Shown: positions 44,647 to 54,408, numbered from the stretch's first letter. The stretch: DNA of 64,000 nucleotides from Pseudomonas viridiflava (GCF_001642795.1 NZ_LKEH01000025.1:334113-398112), one strand, 5' to 3'. Translations and numbers: made by a program. Notes: generated by a model from the letters alone, not told the origin.

Positions 44647-47067
44647 TCAGTCCTTCGATTCTGTGCGTCGAGACGCTGCCTTGTGCAGAAGGGTGGCGAG
44701 GTCTTCCAGCGCATAGGGTTTCTGCAACAGGTCGAAACGGTGCGATTCGTCCTGAGCGAACTGGGCGAACTCAGTGCTGTAGCCGGTCGTCAGCACGACT
44801 GGCATCCATGGGTAGCGCGTTTCGATCTCGGCATACAACTCAAGACCGCTCATGCCCGGCATGGCGATGTCCGAAAACACTACCTGGAAACTCTCGGGGT
44901 TGCCCGAAAGCTCCTGCAGCGCCTCGCTGCCGCTGGAGACCCAGACCACCTGAAATCCCAGTTGCTCAAGCATCGGGCGGGTGTAGGTGCCGATGTCCTG
45001 ATTGTCTTCCACCATCAGCACGCACAGGCCGGGCAGGGCGCTCAGGGTCTGGCCTTTCTGCTCGGGAGCGATTTCATGATTCTGCGCGCTGGGCAGGCAC
45101 AGCGTGAAGCGGCTGCCACTGCCCAGTTCGCTTTCGACCAGCACTTCACCGCCCGACTGCTTGGCAAAGCCAAACACCTGCGAAAGGCCCAGCCCGGTGC
45201 CTTGACCGACGCTTTTGGTGGTGTAGAACGGTTCGAAGATCAGCCCCAGTTTTTCCTTGGGAATGCCCGAGCCCGTGTCGGTCAGGGTCACTGTCACGTA
45301 GTCCCCGTCGCTCAGTGACGGGGAAAGTTCGCTGGACGGGCAGGAAGACCGTTCGACCTTGATGGTCAGGCGGCCCGAGCCTGCCATCGCATCGCGGGCG
45401 TTGACCACCATGTTGACCAGTGCCGTGTCGAACTGGCTGCCGTCGGCAAAGATGAAACACGGGGCTGCGGGCACATCGATATCGACCTGAATCCGCGACC
45501 CGGTCAGGGTGTCCATCATTTCCCCGATACGGGCGACGCTTTCGCCCACGTCGAACACTTCAGGCTGCAACGCCTGTCGACGAGCGAAGGCCAGGAGCTG
45601 GCCGGTCAGCCGTGCAGCGCGGTCCACGGTGCTGGAGATGGCCTCGACGTATTTGACCCGCCGCGCTTCGTCCAGATCAGCAGGTTTCAACAGGTCGCTG
45701 CAGGAGCGGATCACGGTCAGCAGGTTGTTGAAGTCGTGCGCCACGCCGCCTGTGAGCTGGCCGATGGCTTCCAGTTTCTGTGCCTGATGAAGCGCATCCT
45801 GAGAAAGCCTCAGGGCTTCATTGGCTTCTTCCTCAGCCTGGATGTCGCGGCCCACGGCATGGATGAACTGCTGGTCCGGCACCGCCGTCCAGGCAATCGT
45901 GCGGTACGAGCCGTCGGCATGGCGATAGCGATTCTTGAAGTGCGGAATGTTCTGGCCGTTCTCCAGCCCACTCATGGCGGTAAGCGTGCTGTCCACATCA
46001 TCGGGATGCACCAGCGTCAGGAACTGGCCGCCCACAAGCGCCTGCTCGGACCAGCCCAGCGCCTGAGTCCAGGCCGGATTGACGGCATTGATGATGCCGT
46101 CGAACTGCGCCACGAGCATCAGGTCGGTCGAGAGTCGCCAGATCCGGTCGCGATCACGGGTGCGCTCCACCACGCGTTGTTCGAGCGATTCATTCAAGGC
46201 CTTCAGGGCCTCTTCAGCATCGCGCAACTGCGTCATGTCGCGGGACACGCAGAGAATTTTCTCCGGCTTTCCGTCGGTGCCAAAAATGGGGCTGACCTGC
46301 ACGTGCCACCATTTGACGGTGCCCGCCATGGTCTGCGCCGAGCCCATGAAACTGGCGCTCTTTCCCGCCCGGGCTGCTTCGACTGCGGCCTTGGCTTCGA
46401 GATTGCCCTGGTTCTGCCAGAAATCCGGCCACGGACAGCCGCGGATCGCGTTGAAGTCGCTGACTTCCATGATGCGCTGACCGCCTTCGCTCATGAAGGT
46501 CAGGCGCGAGTCCAGGTCCAGCACCTTGATGCAGTCGTTGATGCTCGACAGGACCCGGTCGGTGAAGGCTTCGTTCTCGTTCTGTCTGGCCTGGGCGAGT
46601 ACGTGCGCCGTGGTCTCGTTGACCCGGCAGAAAACGCCTTCGATCACGCCCGTGTTGCCGTACAGCGGCGAATAGGACAACGACCACCAGGTCAGCTCGG
46701 ATTTTCCGTTACGGGTCACAGTGCGCTGGATGTTATCGGATCGGCAGCTGTGACCGGCCATCGCCTGTTCGGCCAGATAACGCACGTCTTCCCAGGCATC
46801 GCCCCAGACCGAAGCGATAGGCTGCCCTTGTGCCTGGCTGGCTGCGACAGGCAGCACGGCGCAGTAGGCGTCATTGAAGAACAGCGTGAATTCAGGTCCC
46901 CACAGCACGTACATGCTGTCCGGGCAACTGAGCATTAAATTCATTGAGGACAACAGTGCCGATGGCCAGTTGTTCCTGGTCCCCAGAGCAGACGTCGACC
47001 AGTCTGTCTCTCGGATAAGCCGACCCATTTCGCCGCCACCCAAAGGGAGGTCGAGGGGAGTATTCAC
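44647..47067 (-). CDS. Hybrid sensor histidine kinase with PAS domains and receiver
   Basis: An 806-residue cytosolic kinase. Order: an N-terminal PAS-like region (GGGEMGRLIRETDWSTSALG, about 10-160), a second PAS (about 165-285), a coiled segment, a third PAS (STDLMLVAQFDGIINAVNPAWTQALGW, about 300-400), HisKA with GGVAHDFNNLLTVIRSC (phospho-His), HATPase (VNARDAM, DTGSGI, GTGLGLSQVFGF), and a C-terminal receiver with VVFSDIAMPGMSG (phospho-Asp). No membrane segments. No response regulator of its own is next to it, so the output partner is elsewhere. Confidence 0.9.
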   Translation of the reverse strand: MNTPLDLPLGGGEMGRLIRETDWSTSALGTRNNWPSALLSSMNLMLSCPDSMYVLWGPEFTLFFNDAYCAVLPVAASQAQGQPIASVWGDAWEDVRYLAEQAMAGHSCRSDNIQRTVTRNGKSELTWWSLSYSPLYGNTGVIEGVFCRVNETTAHVLAQARQNENEAFTDRVLSSINDCIKVLDLDSRLTFMSEGGQRIMEVSDFNAIRGCPWPDFWQNQGNLEAKAAVEAARAGKSASFMGSAQTMAGTVKWWHVQVSPIFGTDGKPEKILCVSRDMTQLRDAEEALKALNESLEQRVVERTRDRDRIWRLSTDLMLVAQFDGIINAVNPAWTQALGWSEQALVGGQFLTLVHPDDVDSTLTAMSGLENGQNIPHFKNRYRHADGSYRTIAWTAVPDQQFIHAVGRDIQAEEEANEALRLSQDALHQAQKLEAIGQLTGGVAHDFNNLLTVIRSCSDLLKPADLDEARRVKYVEAISSTVDRAARLTGQLLAFARRQALQPEVFDVGESVARIGEMMDTLTGSRIQVDIDVPAAPCFIFADGSQFDTALVNMVVNARDAMAGSGRLTIKVERSSCPSSELSPSLSDGDYVTVTLTDTGSGIPKEKLGLIFEPFYTTKSVGQGTGLGLSQVFGFAKQSGGEVLVESELGSGSRFTLCLPSAQNHEIAPEQKGQTLSALPGLCVLMVEDNQDIGTYTRPMLEQLGFQVVWVSSGSEALQELSGNPESFQVVFSDIAMPGMSGLELYAEIETRYPWMPVVLTTGYSTEFAQFAQDESHRFDLLQKPYALEDLATLLHKAASRRTESKD

Positions 47068-47248
47068 GGTAGAAAATGCCCCATGTTTCGGACTGCTGAG
47101 GTTGGCTGGAGTATCAAGGTCGGCATGATGTCATTGTGCCTTTCAACTATCCAGCGATCACGACCAAAGGTGGCGTGACAGTATGCAGACCCGGTGCGTC
47201 TGGAAATGTTCGTTTCCGGCCAGACAAGTATTTTCGGCCAGTCGTCCT

Positions 47249-48586
47249 TCAGCTCAGGAACATTTCCCGCATGAGACCGTGACGCTGCATTTTTTCGTTG
47301 AGGGTCCGGCGCGGCAACTGCAATTCATGGAGCACCGCTTTGATATCGCCCTTGTGTCGGCTCAGCGAGGCGCGCAGGCATTGGGCCTCGAAGGCTTCCT
47401 GCTGAGCCGCCAGAGACTGTCCGGTCGGTTCGGCGTGTGTCGTCTCCACATCTGGCCGGGTCAGACCCAGGGCCTGACGTTCGGCAGCGTTGGCCAGTTC
47501 GCGCACATTGCCGGGCCAGTCATGGCTCAGCAACTGGCTCAGCCGGACCGCACTGACCACCGGGGCTTCACGGCCCATGCGCTCTGCCGCCGCACGGGCA
47601 AAATGGTTGAACAGCAACGGAATGTCTTCACGTCGTTCACGCAGCGCGGGCAAGCGCAGTTCGGCCACGTTAAGCCGGTAGGCGAGGTCTTCGCGAAAGC
47701 GTCCGGCGCGCGCTTCTTCCAGCAGATCCGGCTTGGTGGCTGCAATGATTCGCAGGTCGACGTCGATGCTCTGATTGGAGCCCAGCCGTTCCAGGCGCTT
47801 GTCCTGCAGTACCCGCAGCAGTTTGACCTGCTGCGCCATGGGCATGCTTTCGATTTCGTCGAGAAATACCGTGCCGCCGTCAGCGTATTCGAGGCGGCCG
47901 ATACGCTTGCCCTGGGCACCGGTGAACGCGCCACTTTCATGGCCGAACAGCTCGGCTTCGAACAGGTGTTCAGGAATGGCAGCGCAGTTGAGGGCGACGA
48001 ATGGTTTGCTGGCGCGAGGGCCGAAGTCGTGCAGGCAGCGGGCAACGAGTTCCTTGCCGCTGCCGGTCTCGCCGCGGATGATGACGTTCACCGATAGCTG
48101 TGACAGCTCAAGCACGTGACGGCGCAAGGTCTGCAGGCTGGGGGACATGCCCAGCAACTTGGTATCCAGCCGGGTGCGGGCGTCGGCCTGTTCATGCAGG
48201 CGGCGGTTTTCCAGAATCAGCTGACGCTTTTCGAGGGCGCGGCGCAGATTGCTGATCAGCGTTTGCGGGCTGAAGGGGTTTTCGAGAAAGTCATAAGCGC
48301 CTTCACGCATGGCCTCGACGGCCATCGGGACATCGCCATGTCCGGTCAGCAGGATGACTGGAAGGTCCTTGTCGACAACCTGCAGGCGTGCCAGCAGCTC
48401 AAGCCCGCTGATACCCGGCATGCGCACATCAGTGAGCACCACGCCGGGAAAGTGCTCCGGCATTTCGGCCAGGCATTCTTCAGCTCGGGCGAATACCTGG
48501 ACAGTGAAACCCGACAGGGTCAGCCACTGTTCCACGGCCTGTCGGATGGGGGCTTCGTCGTCTACCACGATGACCGAGTTCAACAT
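47249..48586 (-). CDS. dctD: Sigma-54-dependent C4-dicarboxylate response regulator
   Basis: A 445-residue NtrC-type activator. Receiver domain (about 5-120) with VVLTDVRMPG (phospho-Asp), a linker, an AAA+ domain with GETGSGKE (Walker A), ESGAFTGAQGKRIG (the GAFTGA loop that contacts sigma-54) and a C-terminal Fis-type HTH (AVLHELQLPRRTLNEKMQRHG). Six bases separate it from the upstream dctB gene. It would activate dctA or dctPQM transport genes, which are not in this window. Confidence 0.93.
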   Translation of the reverse strand: MLNSVIVVDDEAPIRQAVEQWLTLSGFTVQVFARAEECLAEMPEHFPGVVLTDVRMPGISGLELLARLQVVDKDLPVILLTGHGDVPMAVEAMREGAYDFLENPFSPQTLISNLRRALEKRQLILENRRLHEQADARTRLDTKLLGMSPSLQTLRRHVLELSQLSVNVIIRGETGSGKELVARCLHDFGPRASKPFVALNCAAIPEHLFEAELFGHESGAFTGAQGKRIGRLEYADGGTVFLDEIESMPMAQQVKLLRVLQDKRLERLGSNQSIDVDLRIIAATKPDLLEEARAGRFREDLAYRLNVAELRLPALRERREDIPLLFNHFARAAAERMGREAPVVSAVRLSQLLSHDWPGNVRELANAAERQALGLTRPDVETTHAEPTGQSLAAQQEAFEAQCLRASLSRHKGDIKAVLHELQLPRRTLNEKMQRHGLMREMFLS

Positions 48587-48592
48587 GCCGGG

Positions 48593-50350
48593 TCAGGTCT
48601 CCAGAAAGTCGTTGGGCAGGCTGAACCGGAACACCGCGCCGCTGCCGTGGTTTTCAGCGCTCAATTGGCCGCCCAGTTCATGGATGATTGCATAGGACAC
48701 CTCCAGACCGAGACCCAGCCCGTCGCCAACCGGTTTGGTGGTAAAGAATGGATCGAAAATGTTGTTCAGGTTTTCGGGTGCGATGCCTTCGCCCGTGTCC
48801 ACGACGCTCAGTCGCCATTGACCGTCCAGCGGCTCGATGCGTATTTCCAGGCGCGCCGGCGTTCTGCCGCGCATGGCGTCCAGCGCATTGCGCAACAGGT
48901 TGATCAGGACCTGCTCCAGGCGGATCGCATCACCGCGCACCCAGGCCGGGCGTGACAGTTGCAGCACGCATTCGACATGCTCTTCATGCAGACGTGGTTC
49001 GAGCAGCAGCAAGGCCTGATCGACCACCGTTGCCAGGTCCAGCCGTTCTCGCAGACCGGCCGGGCTCTTGCGTGCGAACGTCTTGAGGTGCCCCGTCAAT
49101 GCCGCCATACGCGTCAGTTGCTGATCCACCGGTATCAGCGCCTTGCAGGCTTCCTCGATGCGGCCTTGATCCAGCAGCAGACGCACGGTCGCCAGTTGCA
49201 TGCGCTGTGCTGTGAGGGGCTGGTTGATTTCATGGGCCAGCGCTGCCGACATCTGGCCCAGCGCTGCCAGCTTGGCGGACTGCACCAGACCGTCCTGCGC
49301 TGTCTGCAGATCGCGGGTGCGTTCCTGTACCAGACGTTCAAGTTCATCACGGCTGCGCTCACGCAAACGGGCCAGACGCCAGCGCTGGTAAAGGAACAGG
49401 CCGAGAAACACCAGTGCCAGCCAGATTCCGGCGGCGGCGATTCCAGCGTTACGGATGTCCTCATTGGCCAACGGTGGTTTGCGCAGCAGGTGCAGCGTCC
49501 AGTTTTCGTCCGGCAGCGGCAATGACTGCCACAGATAGTCTGCCGTGCCGTCCGGGCCATCGACGCGGCGCAGCTGGCTGTGTTCCCCGAGCTGATCGAT
49601 GACCCGGCTGCGCAGCGGTGTCAGCGGTTTCTTGTCGTACTGGCGGGTGCGCAGCAGTTCGCTGCGGTTTTCGAGCGAGATGGGCTCCAGCTCCCGGTAA
49701 CGCCAGCCTGGCTGGTTGGCAATGAAAACGATGCCTTTATCGTCACTTACCATCAGCAGGTCATCGCCTTGACCCCATTCCTGTTCAAGGGTGGGGAATT
49801 CCAGTTTCACCACCATCGCACCGATGAACCCGGAGGCATCGTCCAGCACCGCGCTGGACAGAAAATAACCGGGGATGCCGGTGGTCACGCCGACTGCGTA
49901 GAAACGTCCGGTGCCTTGCGCGCGGGTTTGCAGGAAATAGGGACGAAAGCCGTAGTTGTGACCGACATAGCTATTGGGGGTTTGCCAGTTGCTGGCGCCG
50001 ACAGCCAGACCGTGGCGGTCCAGCAATTCCAAGGTCGATGAGTGGGCGGCAGCGTTGATTTTTTCCAGCTTCAGGTTGAGCCGGTTCTGGACATCTTCGG
50101 TAACCGGTCCGCTCAATGCCGTACGGATTTCCGGGTCCAGCGCCAACACAGAGGGCAGGGCACGATAACGTTCGATCAGGGTGTGCAGCGTGTTGGCGTA
50201 CAACGCCAGTTGGCTATTGGCGCGAACGGCATCTTCCGACAGGGCATGGCGCTGCGCCTGACGCATCGCCAGTCCGGCCGATACGGCTGCGCCAGCCAGA
50301 ATCAGCATCACATAAAGGGATAGGCGCCAGTAGCGATGCTTGAACGTCAT
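48593..50350 (-). CDS. dctB: C4-dicarboxylate sensor histidine kinase
   Basis: A 585-residue membrane kinase. TM1 (about 9-28), a large periplasmic PDC/dCache sensor domain (about 35-280, including GVTTGIPGYFLSSAVLDDASG), TM2 (about 295-315), a coiled linker, HisKA with AALAHEINQPLTAQRM (phospho-His), and HATPase (NLLRNALDAM, DTGEGIAPENLNNIFDPFFTTKP, GLGLGLEVSYAII). This domain order is that of DctB, which senses succinate, fumarate or malate outside the inner membrane and phosphorylates DctD. Confidence 0.93.
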   Translation of the reverse strand: MTFKHRYWRLSLYVMLILAGAAVSAGLAMRQAQRHALSEDAVRANSQLALYANTLHTLIERYRALPSVLALDPEIRTALSGPVTEDVQNRLNLKLEKINAAAHSSTLELLDRHGLAVGASNWQTPNSYVGHNYGFRPYFLQTRAQGTGRFYAVGVTTGIPGYFLSSAVLDDASGFIGAMVVKLEFPTLEQEWGQGDDLLMVSDDKGIVFIANQPGWRYRELEPISLENRSELLRTRQYDKKPLTPLRSRVIDQLGEHSQLRRVDGPDGTADYLWQSLPLPDENWTLHLLRKPPLANEDIRNAGIAAAGIWLALVFLGLFLYQRWRLARLRERSRDELERLVQERTRDLQTAQDGLVQSAKLAALGQMSAALAHEINQPLTAQRMQLATVRLLLDQGRIEEACKALIPVDQQLTRMAALTGHLKTFARKSPAGLRERLDLATVVDQALLLLEPRLHEEHVECVLQLSRPAWVRGDAIRLEQVLINLLRNALDAMRGRTPARLEIRIEPLDGQWRLSVVDTGEGIAPENLNNIFDPFFTTKPVGDGLGLGLEVSYAIIHELGGQLSAENHGSGAVFRFSLPNDFLET

Positions 50351-50381
50351 GTTTCTTGCGCTGCCTGAACGTACCGCCTGG

Positions 50382-50414
50382 GCGCCTTCACGGGCACTCG
50401 GCTCGTGAAGGCGC
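50382..50414 (-). terminator. Hairpin after bglX
   Basis: GCGCCTTCACG and CGTGAAGGCGC form a perfect 11-base stem with an 11-base loop, in the gap between the bglX stop and the dctB start. No T-run follows, so termination may be partial. Confidence 0.55.
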
Positions 50415-50426
50415 TATCAGCGATTT

Positions 50427-52751
50427 TTACAACAGATTGAAGGTCGCCTCTTTCACGGTCTGGGAGTCCAGGCCGATCATGACCTTGAACTCGCCGGGCT
50501 CGGCGGCGTACTTGAGCTGAGCGTTGTAGAACTTGAGATCGTTCTCGCTGAGCGTGAAGGTAACGACTTTCTCTTCGCCTGGCTCGAGCATGACCTTTTC
50601 AAAGTTTTTCAACTCTTTCACCGGACGGCTGATCGAGGCGGCAACGTCGCGCAGGTACAGCTGAACGATGGTTGCACCGGCTACCTTGCCGGTGTTCTTG
50701 ACCGTCACGCTGGCGGTCAGTTTGCCTTTGCGTGCCATGTTGGCGTCCGACAGCTTGATGTCCGAGACGTCGAACTGCGTGTAGCTCAGGCCATAGCCGA
50801 AGGGGAACAGCGGGCCGTTTGGCTCTTCGAAGTAGTGCGAGGTGTAATTGCCCGGCTTGCCTTCATGGTAAGGACGGCCAGTGTTCAGGTGCGCGTAGTA
50901 GACCGGCAATTGACCGATCGAACGCGGGAACGACATGGCCAGTTTGCCCGACGGGTTGTAGTCGCCGAACAGCACGTCAGCCACGGCGTTACCGCCTTCG
51001 GTGCCCGGGAACCAGGTTTCGAGCATGGCGTCAGCCTGTTCCTGCTCATCGACCAGCACCAGCGGACGGCCGTTCATCAATACCAGAACCAGCGGCTTGC
51101 CAGTGGCCTTGAGTGCCTTGATCAGGTCGCGCTGCTTGCCCGGAATGGTCAGGCTACTGCGACTTGCCGATTCATGGGACATGCCGCGGGACTCGCCGAC
51201 CACCGCCACGATCACGTCGGACTGCTCGGCCACCTTGACGGCTTCGTCGATCATTTCCTGAGCCGGACGTGGATCGATTTCCACTTCCTTCTCGATGAAG
51301 TTCAGGTAGTTGAGGATGTGTTCGTTGTCACTGACGTTAGCGCCACGGGCGTAGACCAGTTTGGCCTTGTCGCCGACAGCATTCTGCAGACCTTCATACA
51401 CCGTCACCGACTGATTGGGACGACCGGCTGCCGACCAGCTGCCCAGCATGTCGAGATGGCTCTGCGCCAGGCCGCCGATCACGGCGATGGTGCCTTGCTT
51501 CTTCAGAGGCAAGGTGTCGTTCTGGTTTTTCAGCAGTACCAGTGTCTTGCGTGCCACGTCGCGGGCTTCGGCGCGATGCAGGCGATCGTCGGAGTAGGTG
51601 TCGGCCGGATCATCGGCGGCCACGCCAATGCGGCCGTAAGGCGCTGCGAACAGGCCCATATCGTATTTGGCACCCAGCACTTCACGTACGGCGTTGTCGA
51701 TTTCCTTCATGGAAACCTCGCCGTCCTTGACCAGACCGGGCAACTGCTCGCCGTAGGCCACGTCGTTCATGCTCAGGTCGACACCGGCCTTGATGGCCAG
51801 CTTGGCGGCCTCACGGTAATCCTTGGCTACGCCATGTTCGATCAGCTCCTTGATCGCACCGTGGTCACTGATCGTGACGCCCTTGAAGCCCCAGTCCTTG
51901 CGCAGCAAATCCTGCATCAACCAGGTGTTGGAAGTTGCCGGAATGCCGTTGATCGAGTTCAGCGCGACCATGATGCCGCCGGCGCCAGCGTCTACACCGG
52001 CGCGATACGGCGGCAGGTAGTCGTTGTGCATGCGCGTCATGCTCATGTCCACGGTGTTGTAATCGCGTCCGCCTTCCACCGCGCCGTACAGGGCGAAGTG
52101 CTTGACGGCTGCCATGATGCTGTCGTTGGCGGCAACGTTCTTGCCCTGGAACGAGCGGACCATGACGTCGGAGATGCGCGAGACCAGATAGGTGTCTTCG
52201 CCAAAGCCTTCGGAGCTGCGTCCCCAGCGTGGATCACGGGAGATATCGACCATGGGCGCAAAGGTCATGTCCAGGCCGTCGGCGCTGGCTTCCTTCGCCG
52301 ACACCCGGCCGGTCAGCGCAATGGCGTCCATGTCCCAGCTTGCAGCCATGCCGAGGCTGATCGGGAAAATCGTGCGATGGCCGTGGACAACGTCATACGC
52401 GAAAAACATCGGAATTTTCAGACGGCTCTTGGCGACTGCAGCTTCCTGCAAAGGACGGTTTTCCGAGCGTGTAATGGAGTTAAACGTGCCGCCGATGCGC
52501 CCAGCAGCGATTTCCTTGAGAATCATGGGCTGCGGCATTTCACCGCTGATGCTGATGAGGCGCAGCTGACCGATCTTTTCATCCAGAGTCATTTGTTTCA
52601 TCAGTTTGCTGATGAACGCATTCTTTGCCTGAAGTGTGGACTTGGCCGAGACGGCAGAAGAGGCCGGAGCGTCAACCGCCGCGGCACTTTGAGCGATCAT
52701 GGAGTGACTGGCCAGACCGACCAGCAAACCTAATAAACACAGCTTATTCAT
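50427..52751 (-). CDS. bglX: Periplasmic beta-glucosidase, GH3
   Basis: A 774-residue GH3 enzyme that removes terminal beta-linked glucose from cello-oligosaccharides or plant glucosides. Signal peptide MNKLCLLGLLVGLASHSMIAQS. N-terminal barrel with FAYDVVHGHRTIFPISLGMAASWD and the nucleophile Asp in GVTISDHGAIKELIEHG; then the GH3 C-terminal domain (GGNAVADVLFGDYNPSGKLAMSFPRS) and a fibronectin III-like domain at the end (VSDIKLSDANMARKGKLTASVTVKNTGK). Closely resembles E. coli BglX. The ATG at 52751 is preferred over the adjacent TTG. Transcribed alone. Confidence 0.95.
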   Translation of the reverse strand: MNKLCLLGLLVGLASHSMIAQSAAAVDAPASSAVSAKSTLQAKNAFISKLMKQMTLDEKIGQLRLISISGEMPQPMILKEIAAGRIGGTFNSITRSENRPLQEAAVAKSRLKIPMFFAYDVVHGHRTIFPISLGMAASWDMDAIALTGRVSAKEASADGLDMTFAPMVDISRDPRWGRSSEGFGEDTYLVSRISDVMVRSFQGKNVAANDSIMAAVKHFALYGAVEGGRDYNTVDMSMTRMHNDYLPPYRAGVDAGAGGIMVALNSINGIPATSNTWLMQDLLRKDWGFKGVTISDHGAIKELIEHGVAKDYREAAKLAIKAGVDLSMNDVAYGEQLPGLVKDGEVSMKEIDNAVREVLGAKYDMGLFAAPYGRIGVAADDPADTYSDDRLHRAEARDVARKTLVLLKNQNDTLPLKKQGTIAVIGGLAQSHLDMLGSWSAAGRPNQSVTVYEGLQNAVGDKAKLVYARGANVSDNEHILNYLNFIEKEVEIDPRPAQEMIDEAVKVAEQSDVIVAVVGESRGMSHESASRSSLTIPGKQRDLIKALKATGKPLVLVLMNGRPLVLVDEQEQADAMLETWFPGTEGGNAVADVLFGDYNPSGKLAMSFPRSIGQLPVYYAHLNTGRPYHEGKPGNYTSHYFEEPNGPLFPFGYGLSYTQFDVSDIKLSDANMARKGKLTASVTVKNTGKVAGATIVQLYLRDVAASISRPVKELKNFEKVMLEPGEEKVVTFTLSENDLKFYNAQLKYAAEPGEFKVMIGLDSQTVKEATFNLL

Positions 52752-52894
52752 CAATAAATTCTCAAGGCTTTTGTCGGCAACTCGCGTTTAATATCCGACA
52801 GCCAGTTTTTGGGTTATAGACCTTTGGCGTTATTGTTCGAGCTGGGCGCAAGAATAGTTGCTGCCCGCTTCGTTGCACGAGGGCTTTCCAGGGT

Positions 52895-52932
52895 GTGTAC
52901 GAAAATCGTCGGTTTGATTGATTTTTGTACAC
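52895..52932. repeat. Imperfect inverted repeat between bglX and TPM gene
   Basis: GTGTACGAAAATC (52895-52907) and GATTTTTGTACAC (52920-52932) match at 12 of 13 positions around a 12-base centre. It lies in the roughly 300-base divergent region between bglX and the TPM gene. It could be an operator or a small mobile-element remnant; nothing else stands out in that region. Confidence 0.5.
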
Positions 52933-53049
52933 ATCCTCGCTCGGTCAACAGTGTCCCGTGCTCGGCATCGGCGATGGATTATGCCGGGGAACTTGTGTTT
53001 TGGCTAAGGCGGTCGTTTCAATGGTTTCAAAAAGCACCGGAGGTCAGGT

Positions 53050-53763
53050 TTGAAGTGCGTGTTACAGATGATGTTGTACGCGGTAATGACGCTGGGCGTG
53101 GCATTTCGTGCCCAGGCCGAGCAGCCCGCACTGGTTTTTCCGCCCATGACGGGCAGCGTCGTGGATGCGGCACAGATGCTCGACAGTCAGACGACCGTGC
53201 GTCTTGCAAAGTTGCTGCGTGCCTATGAACAGACCACCGGTGAGCGAATTGTCGTCGTCACCCTGGCGGATCTGCAGGGCGCGACGATCGAAGAGTTCGG
53301 TGCCCAGTTGGGCGATGCCTGGGATCTGGGGCGGGGCGGCAAGGCCAACAGTGCCCTGCTGGTAGTCGACCGTGAAAAGCGCAAGGTGCTCATGGAGGTC
53401 GGCTCCGGGCTTGAAGACCGGTTGAGCGATGCCCAGTCGTCGCTCATCATCAATATGCTGGTCACGCCTGAATTCAATGACAGCCGGTTTGCCATCGGCA
53501 TCGAGCGTGGCGCACAGGCGATGATCACCGCGCTGGGTGGTCAGGTTCCGGATTACCCTGAACCTGCGGCCCGTCTTGCTGTTTATGAAGAGCCGCTGAG
53601 CGATTTCCGTGTCTGGCTGACGGCCATTGTTCTGACCCTCGTTGTGCTGCTGATCGTGTTCGTCAGCATTCGGCGCTCGGTCGGCCGCCTGTGCCCCGGC
53701 GAGCAATCTGCAGGCCGCAGTGGCGGCCGATTCGATGGCGGTGGTGCCTCGGGCAACTGGTAA
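53050..53763 (+). CDS. TPM-domain membrane protein with signal peptide
   Basis: A 237-residue protein: signal peptide (about 1-24), a TPM domain (FPPMTGSVVDAAQMLDSQTTVRLAKLL, then ELVV-type strands), a membrane helix near 190-212 (WLTAIVLTLVVLLIVFVSI) and a Gly/Ser-rich tail ending SGGRFDGGGASGNW, typical of this group. TPM domains have been linked to photosystem repair and to envelope proteins in bacteria; the substrate is unknown. Start: TTG 53050 with GGAGG six bases upstream; ATGs at 53068 and 53071 would shorten the signal. Next gene is a second TPM protein. Confidence 0.8.
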   Translation: MKCVLQMMLYAVMTLGVAFRAQAEQPALVFPPMTGSVVDAAQMLDSQTTVRLAKLLRAYEQTTGERIVVVTLADLQGATIEEFGAQLGDAWDLGRGGKANSALLVVDREKRKVLMEVGSGLEDRLSDAQSSLIINMLVTPEFNDSRFAIGIERGAQAMITALGGQVPDYPEPAARLAVYEEPLSDFRVWLTAIVLTLVVLLIVFVSIRRSVGRLCPGEQSAGRSGGRFDGGGASGNW

Positions 53764-53790
53764 TTGACCGATTCGGGAAATGAGAGAGTC

Positions 53791-54408
53791 ATGGCTTTAT
53801 TGAACAGAGAAGAACAGCGGCAGGTGGCAGAGGCGATTGATCGTGTGGAGCAACGCACCGATGCCGAACTGGTGACAGTACTGGCCGCCCGCGCTGACGA
53901 CTATGCCTACATGCCGTTGATCTGGGGCGGTCTGCTGGGTCTGCTGCTGCCCGGCACCGTCAATTACTGCCTGCAATGGTTGAGTGCCGATGAGTTGATG
54001 CTGGCTCAAATGAGCACGTTCATCGTGGTCGCGCTGATCTGCCGTATTCCACGGGTGACCGGGCATCTGGTGCCCGCTTCGGTGCGGCGCTGGCGAGCGG
54101 GCAATCTGGCGCGGCGTCAGTTTCTGGAGCAGAACCTGCACAAGACCCACGACGGAACCGGCATTCTGGTTTTCGTCAGCGAAGCCGAGCGCTACGTTGA
54201 AATTCTTGTCGACCATGGCATTGCCAGCCGTCTGCACGACGATACCTGGAAAGCGATGGTCGATGTCTTCACTCAGCAGGTCAGGAACGGTCAGATTCTT
54301 GAGGGGTTTTTAGGCTGCATTCATGCCTGCGGCGAGTTGTTGGCCGATCATGTTCCGGTCACCCATGGCCGCAATGAGCTGCCCAATCGACTGGTGGTGT
54401 TGGGTTAG
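53791..54408 (+). CDS. TPM-domain protein, membrane-bound
   Basis: A 205-residue protein. The N-terminus MALLNREEQRQVAEAIDRVEQRTDAELVTVLA opens the TPM fold; two hydrophobic segments follow (about 43-62 and 75-92); then LARRQFLEQNLHKTHDGTGILVFVSEAERYVEILVDHGIASRL. It lacks a signal peptide and the Gly-rich tail of its neighbour. The two genes are 27 bases apart and probably co-transcribed, a pairing frequent in proteobacteria. ATG 53791 is the first with family similarity. Confidence 0.78.
   Translation: MALLNREEQRQVAEAIDRVEQRTDAELVTVLAARADDYAYMPLIWGGLLGLLLPGTVNYCLQWLSADELMLAQMSTFIVVALICRIPRVTGHLVPASVRRWRAGNLARRQFLEQNLHKTHDGTGILVFVSEAERYVEILVDHGIASRLHDDTWKAMVDVFTQQVRNGQILEGFLGCIHACGELLADHVPVTHGRNELPNRLVVLG

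Noticed and set aside
50835..52733. A 632-codon plus-strand frame opposite bglX
   Set aside because: Antisense shadow of a real GH3 gene; no domain recognisable.
52809..53228. 139-codon plus-strand ORF between bglX and the TPM gene
   Set aside because: It runs through the inverted repeat and overlaps the well-supported TPM gene start in another frame.
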